In this document: piece after piece, positions 26,701 through 34,587 of the stretch
Layout: the number at the start of each line of letters is the position of its first letter
Numbering within the stretch: position 1 is the stretch's first letter
Assembly: GCA_017628395.1 (NCBI GenBank)
Contig: JAGBZD010000124.1
Location: 1-38,801 of the forward strand
Direction of reading: 5' to 3'
DNA from: Paludibacteraceae bacterium
GTDB taxonomy: Bacteria; Bacteroidota; Bacteroidia; Bacteroidales; Paludibacteraceae
Length of the DNA: 38,801 bases
Notes under the pieces: generated by a model
What the model was told of the DNA's origin: nothing
What the model saw: the letters and a program-made list of their open reading frames with translations, nothing else
Database searches by the model: none
Made by a program: the position numbers and the translations under genes

Positions 26701-28931
26701 GACAATGTATGGATATTAGGCGCATCGGTAGGCACTGTAGCAGGATAGAAATCGCTTGCCACTTTTGCGTTATCAAGACCGTTAGTAACATCAAAGAGTT
26801 GGAATTGATTTGCATTATGGGTAGGATCTACCATATACGCGTGGCCTGCATAGCGGAAGAATGAAACACCTGATGCAGCACAAACAGTACCGAGTGGAGA
26901 GATGGTGAGTTGTTTACCCGTAAGGTCTTCCTTAGCGGTAGAAGTGGCAACTGTTGCTTTCTTGGTATCCTCATCATAGGATATTGTGTAAAGTTTCGTG
27001 CCGTCGCCAATATAATATTTGCTTTCCCAGCGTGCACCACTAACAGCAAACGAATTACTCTTGCCAGCTAATGTAGCGAACAACTTGGTTGGGTTTTGCA
27101 TGTTATCATCCCATGTATAGAAAGTAGCTTGATCTTTTACTTTCGCTATGAGGTAGTCGTCAGAAGTGAAGCCCATGTCACAGATTGTCACTCCAGCAGG
27201 CATTGGCAATGCTTTGCTGGTTGCAAAATCGAGTGAGTACTCTATAATCTTACCGTTTGCCAATACATAGCATTTACCATTGCGGTATAACGCGCGCGTG
27301 ATATTATTAGGTGTAGTCTTTACTTCGTTTACCAATTCGAATTCATATTTGTCCAATGCAGCAGCACCATTATCCACTTGAGGATAATCCTCTACATGCA
27401 TGCGAACATTCTTCAGACGCACTTTGACACCAGCGATTTCTTCAGCTGCAACGGTGATTTCTTCGGTATAAGTGCTATATTTATCTTTTGTAACCACCAA
27501 CTTGTAGGTACCAGGGGTGAGGTCATAGAATGCAAACACACCATTGTACCAATCGTCGGTTGTCTTCTCTGCGATTTTCTTTGTACCCTGATAGAGTTCT
27601 ACTTTCGCTCCATTGAGTGGCAACCATTGGTCGTCGGAGTTCTGTACATATACGAATTTAGGTTCGCCCAATACATCCACGAGTTCGTTGCTTGATTTTA
27701 CCCAACCGCTGATGGTAGCTGTTTGTGGGAGTGGCACATTAAACCACTTGTGGAAGTGTTGGAATATACGCAATGCTTCGAGACGGCAATAGTCATCGTT
27801 CATCAAACGGTGGGTCTCAGGTGCATAGTCGTGGAAACTACCTTCGCTAAGGAATCCAGGAACAGTAAGTGGACGAAGAACTCCTAATCCCCAACCGTCG
27901 CCATAGAATGTCAAATCGCCTCGAACCAAAGGTTTAGGACTTGTCCAAACAGTAAGTGGGTTAAGAATTTGGATATTACCACTGCTTTGTGCCATGAGAT
28001 CACTACCCGCAGAAGTAGGTTCGCCATCGTAGCCACGATAGAGCATGAGCAGATAGTTGGTGCGTCCGTTCAAGGCATTGGAGTGGATAGAAAGGAAGTG
28101 GTCCACATCGTTGGCATTCGCCTCTTCAGCAATCGCACTGAGGTCACGGTCGTCACCATTGCGCAATTCTGCTAATTGTTGCTCTGTAGCATTAGGATAG
28201 TACTCGATATCGCGTACACCTGAATGGTTAGTAGTACGGGACATGATGACTGTAGCACCTGCTTTCTTGAGCATTTCTTCGAGTGCTAACGCCTTTACAA
28301 GGTTAGACTTACTCTCCCAATAACCTTCAGGATTGGTCCATGTTTCAGGAACAGGAACAGTCCAGCAGCTACGGTCGTTGCTATCATAACCACCGTGACC
28401 AGCGTTCACATAGATTTTGATACCGCTGAAGTCGGTACGCGCAGCGGTAGCATACTTGCGAGAAATTAAGCGAGCCGCTTGGCGTTGTTTCTCCATCGCA
28501 AGACGAGTTTCTTCGAGTTGGATGAAATTGGTTTGCTCTTTTTGTGTTAAGTCACGAGTCACTTTACCATCGATAGAGCGCGAAATGTAACGCACATAGT
28601 CGATTTCATCGTGATCTTTGTAAAACTCTTGCATACCCGCCACATGGTTGTTGTCTAACCATTTAGGAGCATTCATTCGTCCCATAGAACGAACATTGTC
28701 GCCATTGATGTCGCAGACAAAAGTGCCATAGCGAGCGGTGACATAGACAAGATGTTTGCCATCAGGCGAAACACTTGCCCAGAAATAACTTGCATCGTCT
28801 CCATTAGGAGCCAATACATAAGCGTTTTCTCCGTCAGTCACCAACATCTTTTGATCTTGGATACTCACGGTAGGCTGTGCTACTAATAATGTAGCGAGCA
28901 GCAAACTGAGAAATAAAGTAAGTTTACGCAT
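23796..28931 (-). CDS. Giant N-acetylmuramoyl-L-alanine amidase with propeller modules and T9SS-like tail, 1711 aa
   Basis: A signal peptide (first about 18 residues) precedes a short WD40/TolB-like part (WASVSPDGKHLVYVTARYG). An Amidase_3 domain follows at about 170-400, with zinc ligands H179 (NAGHGG), E206 (WESKSN) and H283 (SIHSN) and catalytic E363 (FLSEGSFHDY), so it should be active in cutting peptides from MurNAc. Residues about 404-510 are a carboxypeptidase-regulatory-like domain (GVFAFYDLTPGTYKLVV). The remainder is beta-propeller-like, with two related modules starting near 860 (RGVAVDKTPASPYFGRVYV) and near 1340 (KGLAIDNDYNSPHFGQLYV). The end (YTVTGQYLG…GMYIINGKKVIK) resembles a type IX secretion sorting tail. 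Typical amidases of this family are a fraction of this size. It is coupled to susC by a 4-bp overlap. Confidence 0.9.
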   Translation of the reverse strand: MRKLTLFLSLLLATLLVAQPTVSIQDQKMLVTDGENAYVLAPNGDDASYFWASVSPDGKHLVYVTARYGTFVCDINGDNVRSMGRMNAPKWLDNNHVAGMQEFYKDHDEIDYVRYISRSIDGKVTRDLTQKEQTNFIQLEETRLAMEKQRQAARLISRKYATAARTDFSGIKIYVNAGHGGYDSNDRSCWTVPVPETWTNPEGYWESKSNLVKALALEEMLKKAGATVIMSRTTNHSGVRDIEYYPNATEQQLAELRNGDDRDLSAIAEEANANDVDHFLSIHSNALNGRTNYLLMLYRGYDGEPTSAGSDLMAQSSGNIQILNPLTVWTSPKPLVRGDLTFYGDGWGLGVLRPLTVPGFLSEGSFHDYAPETHRLMNDDYCRLEALRIFQHFHKWFNVPLPQTATISGWVKSSNELVDVLGEPKFVYVQNSDDQWLPLNGAKVELYQGTKKIAEKTTDDWYNGVFAFYDLTPGTYKLVVTKDKYSTYTEEITVAAEEIAGVKVRLKNVRMHVEDYPQVDNGAAALDKYEFELVNEVKTTPNNITRALYRNGKCYVLANGKIIEYSLDFATSKALPMPAGVTICDMGFTSDDYLIAKVKDQATFYTWDDNMQNPTKLFATLAGKSNSFAVSGARWESKYYIGDGTKLYTISYDEDTKKATVATSTAKEDLTGKQLTISPLGTVCAASGVSFFRYAGHAYMVDPTHNANQFQLFDVTNGLDNAKVASDFYPATVPTDAPNIHTLSWVDGYTIHIMTLADGYGMQHYQTLSAAVANIYAGEVDYDGKNFIFRLNEDATDVTISIEKNNEIVDTKSVGALTKGHHKVANPFGKTAFDYYSITATARPVAFPVKISNDDEIFQFYAPRGVAVDKTPASPYFGRVYVTNSVAGQCEYGTAESFRNSTMGVFVLSSDFQDITNQGANAWHGNIEWGKNESSPNYQWALSRPAVAPNGDLFVCSSSFTSAGIYIMEADKPEGTFIQLFDGRRSKDNGQIMTSSRKMITNPIMHCYITGLGKDEVLYTYDRDNSKGTVRGNILQYNIGKLDTLPWKETPTATIYDDAAASYMENGSGQLAYDQHGGFFMSQYRYNSSYAKPGLLHVNARGEVDFNISNNGVDAIQQGGMAVNADGSLVALGTEYGTVKVWEVEYDAAGKPTLTEKHTIKWGEGEVVTMGMDFDAAGNLYIVSNTNERLMVYSMPKINNTYTTRVPLNREKYPRVTGKEEEKPDPGVDTGVRTEGLNAYTSGMSSTALATDNKVMITYTLNAPAAGLSLQILDDNKKVVATIPMNHAENRTKGAHRVEVNLDGVAPGTYNWALQATSLPLKDDEPLCAIDNLPEKMWSSKGLAIDNDYNSPHFGQLYVADSPGAEKMWDKQAIYIYDATMDMIEKVTSDKWAVAISAPCRVTVGPDHMLYISEWADVYPNNAYIMDPANTSVLNPIFGGTPAADGIYTAADGKDIHGSISHIWVEGTGADRVIYTFDEDINMPGLVHPMGLYQYNIGELNTPWEQAPSKLVFDNADFLQQNGNSFIQPDKYGWWISQDRAADNAEIPALIHINKEGKVDFNSAGLLGGRTRGALGFNQDMTMMATAITGGILLWNVKYDATGVPVLEEAGRVSTNFSQSCWNIVFDVAGNIYASGAGSVAAWALPATDYTCVVAAPDTDKLTIIFTDVENVTAQPILKTGIYTVTGQYLGTDESNLPQGMYIINGKKVIK

Positions 28932-28960
28932 TTTTTTTGGTATTTAAATTATGTTGTTAT

Positions 28961-30904
28961 TTATTTGTTTACAATGGCACCTAATATGTTGTAGGTTTTT
29001 CCTTGTCGATGGATATACACTTGTCCATCTTCCACCCATTTGATTGGTTGGTCGGCATGCAGGATATTATCCACCGCATCCTCTAATGATAATGTAACCT
29101 TCTGCACTGCACTCCATGTGTCGCCCGCATTAGGGATACGGGTTTTCACGCGCCAATAATAGTCGCCCAAAGGCAGATACTCCAAGTTGATACGATTTTC
29201 TGTATCAAATGTGGTTTCTGTTAGTTCTTGTGCAAAGACGATCTGCTTCATCTCTGGGTCTTTGGCAAATTGGATGATATAACTATCAGCCCCCTCTACC
29301 TCTTCCCAACGGAAGGTGAATGGTAGTTTTTTGAGTGCGCCGTCATCGGGCAGGAGTTTGGTAGCCGCTACCGCAGGACGCAACGCCTCGTTCAGAATAC
29401 GCAACGCGTACTCGTTGTTGTACTTATCCAACACGCTGACGGCGATTTGGTGCGTATTCGCGGAAATCCCAGCAGGCAGGTCAAAGGTATTGGTATATAC
29501 GACCCCTACCAACATATCAGCACGAGAATAGACATTAGGCAGCTTTAACGAGTCGTTAGGCACTGCATAAACAGCAAAATGTAAGTCTCCATCAGTATGT
29601 GTCCACGACAATGTTTGTTCAGAAAGCGTAAGATTCTCTACCATTGTACGCTCCTGCGCAATTTTCCAATTGATAGCAGGAGGCAATGCCTTGTATTGAA
29701 ACTCTGCACCTTTTTTTATCAAATTCTTTCTTAATTTTGTTGCGTTGTATTGAGCCCAAGCGCGTGTATTGTAGAAAACAGCACCTGGAGCATCGTCGGT
29801 ACCTACGCGATTATATTGCAATTGTTCTCTTATATCACTAATTTCAAAGCCATCATCTCCTTCCTCATAACGATATAGTGCCATACTGGAGTAAAAATGC
29901 TTGCCAAATCGATTACACAAATTAGCCCACCAACGACTCAATCGCTTATAATCCTGTCCTCCACCAACTTTCCAATATAATTGCGGTGAAAGATAGTCCA
30001 CAGTACCCTCTTCAAGCCATGCAACAGGGTCGCAGTAGATTTCCGCATACATGTTTCCTCCCGATATTCCATTGGGTAATTTCACCCCTCGCTTGTTTGC
30101 TACATTTGTATCCGTAGTCCAAATGCCAAAAGGCGACACGCCAAAAGTAACCCAAGGCTTCACTGCTTGGATTGTATCATAGACATCCTTGATCATCATA
30201 TTGACATTTTGACGGCGCCAATCGCCCACATTCATGTCAGCAGGTTTGTATTTTTCAACACTCGCTGCATCCTGATTGGTGGTTCCTCCATAAGGATAGA
30301 AATAGTCATCCATGAGGACACCGTCCACATCGTAGTTATTGATGATGTCGCCTACCACCTCCTTGATACGCTGGCGCACTTCAGGCTGCGCGGGGTCAAG
30401 ATAGATGTCGTTCTTATAATACAGCAACCACTCTGGGTGCGTGTGCTTGTAATTCAGCTGCGTTGTGTCGTCCGTTCCCGTCCAATCGTATCCGCCGCGT
30501 TTACCATAGCGATATGGATTGATCCATCCATGGCAAGTCAGTCCTCGCTTGTGGCACTCGTCAATACAGAATTGCAATGGATCCCAGCCAGGATCCACGC
30601 CACGGCCATTGTTGAGGTAGCTTGACCAAGGCTCGTAGCTCGATTTGTAGAGCGCATCACACGCTGGGCGTATATGAAAAAGCACAGTATTCATATTGAT
30701 CTCCACACACGCATCCAACAATGTTATCAATTCTTGCTTTTGCGCATCAATATCTTTGGTAGCAGCCAATGGCCAATCGATATTAGCTACCGTTGTCAAC
30801 CATGTAGCACGCATTTCGCGCTTGGGTTGAACCGTAGTTTGCGCCATCCCTAACCCTGTCGTTAGGAATAAAAATAAAAGAAGCAGGAGAGATGTTCGTT
30901 TCAT
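28961..30904 (-). CDS. GHL10 family glycosidase (DigH/YngK-like), 647 aa
   Basis: A signal peptide ends near residue 21 (GMAQ). The GHL10 (PF02638) barrel covers about 28-400, with REMRATWLTTVANIDWP at 29-45, LFHIRPACDALY at 75-86, WINPYRYG at 127-134 and VDGVLMDDYFYP at 193-204, the latter likely carrying active-site acids. A fibronectin-III-like domain follows (about 510-600). The last 25 residues (VEDGQVYIHRQGKTYNILGA) look like a T9SS sorting tail. E. coli DigH of this family hydrolyses glycan strands from which amidases have removed the peptides. Here the gene is first in the operon, 29 bp upstream of the amidase, which matches that relationship. It has a consensus promoter. Confidence 0.88.
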   Translation of the reverse strand: MKRTSLLLLLFLFLTTGLGMAQTTVQPKREMRATWLTTVANIDWPLAATKDIDAQKQELITLLDACVEINMNTVLFHIRPACDALYKSSYEPWSSYLNNGRGVDPGWDPLQFCIDECHKRGLTCHGWINPYRYGKRGGYDWTGTDDTTQLNYKHTHPEWLLYYKNDIYLDPAQPEVRQRIKEVVGDIINNYDVDGVLMDDYFYPYGGTTNQDAASVEKYKPADMNVGDWRRQNVNMMIKDVYDTIQAVKPWVTFGVSPFGIWTTDTNVANKRGVKLPNGISGGNMYAEIYCDPVAWLEEGTVDYLSPQLYWKVGGGQDYKRLSRWWANLCNRFGKHFYSSMALYRYEEGDDGFEISDIREQLQYNRVGTDDAPGAVFYNTRAWAQYNATKLRKNLIKKGAEFQYKALPPAINWKIAQERTMVENLTLSEQTLSWTHTDGDLHFAVYAVPNDSLKLPNVYSRADMLVGVVYTNTFDLPAGISANTHQIAVSVLDKYNNEYALRILNEALRPAVAATKLLPDDGALKKLPFTFRWEEVEGADSYIIQFAKDPEMKQIVFAQELTETTFDTENRINLEYLPLGDYYWRVKTRIPNAGDTWSAVQKVTLSLEDAVDNILHADQPIKWVEDGQVYIHRQGKTYNILGAIVNK

Positions 30905-30966
30905 TGTATAAATTCTAATTTATGTTTTCTCATGAATGATTTATTGCGGTTTTTTCAAAACGGCGA

Positions 30967-30998
30967 CAAAGTTACATTTTTTTTTTGAATCTTGCAAA
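30967..30998 (-). promoter_or_regulatory. Promoter of the GHL10-amidase-SusCD operon
   Basis: On the minus strand TTTG (30995-30998), a 20-bp spacer and TAACTTTG (30967-30974) match the Bacteroidetes consensus. The start would be near 30960, a leader of about 56 nt. Confidence 0.7.
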
Positions 30999-31098
30999 TG
31001 ATTTTGAAGAAAATAAAAATATTTATATTTTCTCGTACTTTTTTATGCATTTTTTATGCATTGCTGTAGCCTCCCATGATGTTACCTGCTTGTTATAT

Positions 31099-31153
31099 AC
31101 GGGGTATTCATGGGCTATTCACGGAGTATTCGTCGGGTATTCATGGGGTATTC
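31099..31153. repeat. Five 11-bp repeats ending in GTATTC
   Basis: Five contiguous units start at 31099, 31110, 31121, 31132 and 31143, with consensus RYGGGGTATTC and each ending in (G/C)TATTC. Six bases separate it from the next array. Confidence 0.8.
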
Positions 31154-31159
31154 ATATGT

Positions 31160-31208
31160 ATCGGTTATGTGTCGGTTATGTGTCGGTTATGTATCGGTTA
31201 TGTATCGG
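31160..31208. repeat. Four-and-a-half 11-bp repeats (RTCGGTTATGT)
   Basis: Units start at 31160, 31171, 31182 and 31193, with a partial fifth at 31204. They differ only at the first base (A or G). The period is the same as in the neighbouring array but the unit is different. Confidence 0.85.
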
Positions 31209-31269
31209 AACATACACGATGAAATGGGGAGCTTCGACAATTACGGGATAATTTCGTTGAAAGAAATAG

Positions 31270-31315
31270 AAACTCCTGCTCGCTGCGCTCACGAAATCTT
31301 AATAAATCTTATTAC
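31270..31315. repeat. 46-bp interspersed repeat, copy 2
   Basis: This is the counterpart of 15821-15866. It reads AAACTCCTGCTCGCTGCGCT at its left end. Weaker similarity continues to about 31375. Confidence 0.75.
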
Positions 31316-31439
31316 AACGCGACTTGTAGCATACTGCGTACTCCGTAATGAATTGCAACCGCTCCTCGCTACGCTTCGTGCGCTGAATCTTAAGTAACTG
31401 GTTTTCAGGTAAATTGTCGAATAGTTAGGAAATGGGAAA

Positions 31440-31467
31440 GGGGTGAGAGGGTGAGGGGGTGAAAGGG
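31440..31467 (+). other. G-quadruplex motif in a polypurine tract
   Basis: Four G runs of 4, 3, 5 and 3 are separated by TGAGA, TGA and TGAAA, fitting the G3+N1-7 rule. The purine-rich tract continues to about 31532, just left of the GH20 promoter. Confidence 0.6.
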
Positions 31468-31533
31468 CGAAAGGTGAGGAGGTTAAGGGGTGAAAAAGGT
31501 GAAGAAGGTAAAAGGGAAGGGGGGAGAGAGGAA

Positions 31534-31565
31534 TTTGCACAAATGCAAAAAAAGTTGTATCTTTG
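31534..31565 (+). promoter_or_regulatory. Promoter of the GH20 gene
   Basis: TTTG (31534-31537), a 20-bp spacer and TATCTTTG (31558-31565) match the consensus. The start would be near 31572, about 35 nt before the ATG. Confidence 0.75.
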
Positions 31566-31606
31566 CCGAGAAATTCTATTGAATCACTTTTTTAACCGTA
31601 ATATTT

Positions 31607-33784
31607 ATGAAAAATTTTGCACATTTACTTTGTATTGTAGGTTTGGCAGCACTGACCTCTTGCGCCAACCAAGCCCCTATGTCTATCCATTGGGAAATGG
31701 GAAAAAATGATGTAACACCCGGAGTTTGCGAACTCTACTACACCATCACTAACCATTCGAACAAACCAATCACCAACGAAGGATGGATATTGTACTTCAA
31801 CTACATGTCACTCCACCCTATCTACACAGAAGGCGACCAAATTCTGCAAACAGAATTGCAAGCCAGCTATCACAGCATTACACCTACGGAAGATTTTCAA
31901 CCACTCATGCCCGATAGCAGCCGAACATTTAAGTTGCTATTCAAAGGCAATGCCATCCGTCAGACTTCGCGCCCAGAGGGATTCTTCCTTGTGAAAAATG
32001 GCAAAAGCAAACCCGTGTCTATCCCTTGCACCTACGCGCCATTCACTCGCCCTGAACAGATGAAACGCGGTATTGTAACATGGGAAAAAACGCCCTATGC
32101 CGAAGGATCGTATGTATATGATTATGTGCAGAATATATTAAATGCACCTAAAAGCGAAAATGTGCAGCCATTGTTGCCACAGCCAAAGCAGGCTATTTAT
32201 ACCGAGGGAGTATGCGAAGTAGCAAAAGCGGAAATGGTCGTTCGCACCGATGTAAACATGGTGGCGGAAGGTTATCGCATGGAAATAACTCCAAGCACAA
32301 TCACCATCGAAGCCAGCGATGAAGCAGGCGTATTCTACGCCAAACAGACATTGAAACAATGGGGCGAAGTGGTACCATGCGGCAGCGTGACCGACTACCC
32401 AGACTTGCACCACCGCGGTATCATGCTGGATGTGGTGCGCAATTACTACCCTGTGGACTCTATCTACCGCGTTTTGGACATCATGGCATACCACAAACTG
32501 AATGTGCTACACTTCCACTTGACAGATGATGAGGCATGGCGATTGGAGATTCCAGGATTGCCACAACTGACCAATATTGGTTCTAAGCGCGGTTATACCA
32601 CCGATGAAAGCGAGTGTCTGCTGCCAATGTATTGTGGCGGTTGGGACCCCAATGCGCCCACCACAGCCAACGGCTATATCACACGCGAGAAGTATATCGA
32701 ATTGCTGAAATACGCTGGCGATCGTCACATCCGCGTAATACCAGAGATAGATATGCCTGGTCATATGCGTGCAGCCAAGAAAGCAATGGGTAACATGCTG
32801 ACCGACAGCGCGTTCAACGCTCGCGTATATAAGTCTGCACAAAACTATACGGACAATGTGATTGATGTAACCAAGCCCTATGCAGTGGAATTTATTGACC
32901 ATGTCGTGACCGAGCTGGTGAAGATGCACGAGGAGGCAGGACAGCCATTACGCATACTGAATATCGGCGGCGATGAAGTGCCAAAAGGTGCATTGACCCG
33001 CGAGGAGCATCAGGCATTTATTGATGCGGTGTTGGAGATATTGAATCGCTACAACCTGCAACCAATGGGTTGGGAAGAAATCACCCACTTCTGCAAGCCA
33101 GAAAGCAAAGCTGTTTGCTACTCGTGGCTCAACAGCAACACCAAGCCATTGGAGATGGCAGAGGCAGGTTATCCCGTGGTATTGGCAAACGCTAATCGCT
33201 TGTACTTTGACTTTGCATACTGCAATCACCATGAGGAAAAAGGACTCAACTGGGGTGGATACACCGATGAGTATCGTTCGTTTGATTGGGAACCACTAAT
33301 TCACCCTAATGTAATCGGTATGAATGCGCAATTGTGGGGCGAAGTGATTCGTTCGTTCGCACAAGTGGAGTGGCAGATTTATCCTAAGATTTACGGTTTG
33401 GCAGAGCGTGCATGGAACAATCGCAGCGCATTGACTTTGAGCGAATACAATCGCTTAGTATATGAAGTATTCGTGCCACAGTTGGCGGCCAGCGGTCGTA
33501 ATTTCCACATTCAACAGCCCGGTGTGAAGCCAGTGGCAGTGGATAGTTTGCCATTGACCGTGGCGATGAACAAAGTGATGGAAGGTGGCGAGATACTCTA
33601 TAACTTTGATGATGGCGAATGGCAGGTATATAGTGCGCCAGTGGCAGTGCCTGAAGGCACAAAAATCGTAAAAGCCAAAGTGCAGTACTTGGGCAAAGAA
33701 AGTAATACCACATGGCTTTGGCTTGAAGAGGAGCACAAAGTAGATGCAGGAGCCGAAGAAAAGAATACAGGAGCAACTTTCTAA
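31607..33784 (+). CDS. GH20 beta-N-acetylhexosaminidase lipoprotein (chitobiase type), 725 aa
   Basis: A lipoprotein signal ends in ALTSC (Cys19). An N-terminal chitobiase-like domain (ELYYTITNHSNKPI at about 42-55) is followed by a GH20b-type domain (about 190-265) and the GH20 barrel, with HRGIMLDVVRNYY at 269-281, HFHLTDDEAWRLE at 302-314, VIPEIDMPGHMRA at 377-389 and the catalytic Asp-Glu pair D456-E457 in LNIGGDEVPKG. A C-terminal Ig-like domain ends the protein. GH20 enzymes remove terminal GlcNAc or GalNAc from glycans by substrate-assisted catalysis. It is divergent from the GHL10-amidase-SusCD operon and could remove GlcNAc exposed after NamZ action. Chitin or host glycans are alternative substrates. 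Confidence 0.93.
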   Translation: MKNFAHLLCIVGLAALTSCANQAPMSIHWEMGKNDVTPGVCELYYTITNHSNKPITNEGWILYFNYMSLHPIYTEGDQILQTELQASYHSITPTEDFQPLMPDSSRTFKLLFKGNAIRQTSRPEGFFLVKNGKSKPVSIPCTYAPFTRPEQMKRGIVTWEKTPYAEGSYVYDYVQNILNAPKSENVQPLLPQPKQAIYTEGVCEVAKAEMVVRTDVNMVAEGYRMEITPSTITIEASDEAGVFYAKQTLKQWGEVVPCGSVTDYPDLHHRGIMLDVVRNYYPVDSIYRVLDIMAYHKLNVLHFHLTDDEAWRLEIPGLPQLTNIGSKRGYTTDESECLLPMYCGGWDPNAPTTANGYITREKYIELLKYAGDRHIRVIPEIDMPGHMRAAKKAMGNMLTDSAFNARVYKSAQNYTDNVIDVTKPYAVEFIDHVVTELVKMHEEAGQPLRILNIGGDEVPKGALTREEHQAFIDAVLEILNRYNLQPMGWEEITHFCKPESKAVCYSWLNSNTKPLEMAEAGYPVVLANANRLYFDFAYCNHHEEKGLNWGGYTDEYRSFDWEPLIHPNVIGMNAQLWGEVIRSFAQVEWQIYPKIYGLAERAWNNRSALTLSEYNRLVYEVFVPQLAASGRNFHIQQPGVKPVAVDSLPLTVAMNKVMEGGEILYNFDDGEWQVYSAPVAVPEGTKIVKAKVQYLGKESNTTWLWLEEEHKVDAGAEEKNTGATF

Positions 33785-33846
33785 CAAGAAAGAACGATTT
33801 TTAAGTGCAAAATTAGAAAAAATTTTCAAATGTGCAAAAATTATTG

Positions 33847-33854
33847 TACCTTTG
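33847..33854 (+). promoter_or_regulatory. -7 element of the tsaB-porW promoter
   Basis: TACCTTTG lies 30 bp before the tsaB start codon. The upstream -33 region (TTTTC) is a poor match, so the call rests on the -7 box. Confidence 0.5.
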
Positions 33855-33883
33855 CAGTTTGAAATAAAATTATTGTTGCATTT

Positions 33884-34582
33884 ATGATTGTTCTCAACAT
33901 AGAAACATCAACCGATAGTTGTTCGGCAGCCATTACAATAGATGGTGTGGCTGTTGCCGTTGCAGCTAATCTTTCGGCAGCCAATCACGCGAGTGAATTG
34001 CCCGTATTCATAGAGCAGCTGCTGCATGAAGCACAAGAAAAAGGATGGCATTTGGACGCTGTGGCATTGTCGCAAGGTCCTGGAAGTTATACTGGTTTGC
34101 GAATAGGCGCAAGCATAGCCAAAGGTATATGCTACGGGTTGAATATTCCACTCATACCGATAGACACCTTGCAGGTGTTGTGCGCCTCGTTGCAACACAA
34201 AGTGGAAGACGGCGCACTGCTGTGTCCGATGTTGGACGCTCGGCGCATGGAAGTCTATACCGCACTCTACGAACAAACAGAAAATGAGGGATTTAATCCT
34301 TTGCACCATGTGCAGGCGATGGTGATTGACGAAAACGCTTTTGCCGAAGAATTGCAAAGGCAGCCAATCGTATTTTTTGGCAATGGTGCAATGAAATGCA
34401 CCAAAGTAATAACCGCCCAAAACGCTCGCTTCGTAGAAAACATTGTACCTCAAGCACAATACATGGGAGCATTAGCAGAAGCGCAGACAAACCGATTGGC
34501 TGTGAAGGAAATGGCATACTATGAGCCATTCTATCTGAAAGAGTTTGTGGCAGCACCCAGTCATATCAAAGGATTGAAATAA
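33884..34582 (+). CDS. tsaB: tRNA threonylcarbamoyladenosine biosynthesis protein TsaB
   Basis: This 232-residue protein begins MIVLNIETSTDSCSAAI, the ASKHA nucleotide-fold start of the TsaB (YeaZ) family, with the family motif SQGPGSYTGLRIG at residues 63-75 and PLIPIDTLQ shortly after. TsaB is the non-catalytic partner of TsaD in forming t6A37 in tRNAs that read ANN codons, in the cytoplasm. Length fits the family. It is followed after 5 bp by the porW/sprE-like gene, so the two are cotranscribed. Confidence 0.93.
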   Translation: MIVLNIETSTDSCSAAITIDGVAVAVAANLSAANHASELPVFIEQLLHEAQEKGWHLDAVALSQGPGSYTGLRIGASIAKGICYGLNIPLIPIDTLQVLCASLQHKVEDGALLCPMLDARRMEVYTALYEQTENEGFNPLHHVQAMVIDENAFAEELQRQPIVFFGNGAMKCTKVITAQNARFVENIVPQAQYMGALAEAQTNRLAVKEMAYYEPFYLKEFVAAPSHIKGLK

Positions 34583-34587
34583 AGAAC

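Larger units (their letters stand above)
30905..31606. other. 702-bp divergent regulatory region
   Basis: This region separates the leftward SusCD operon from the rightward GH20 gene. From left to right it holds the leftward promoter, two 11-bp tandem arrays (31099-31208), a copy of the 46-bp repeat (31270-31315) and its weak continuation, a G-rich polypurine tract (about 31425-31532) and the GH20 promoter. Two overlapping short frames (30985-31397) cross the repeats and do not look coding. Confidence 0.7.

Noticed and set aside
31099..31208. CRISPR array
   Set aside because: The repeats are only 11 bp and contiguous, without spacers, and no cas genes are present.
30985..31397. Two overlapping short plus-strand frames over the tandem repeats
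   Set aside because: They exist because the repeats lack stops; the translated repeats are low complexity and the region is intergenic between divergent promoters.
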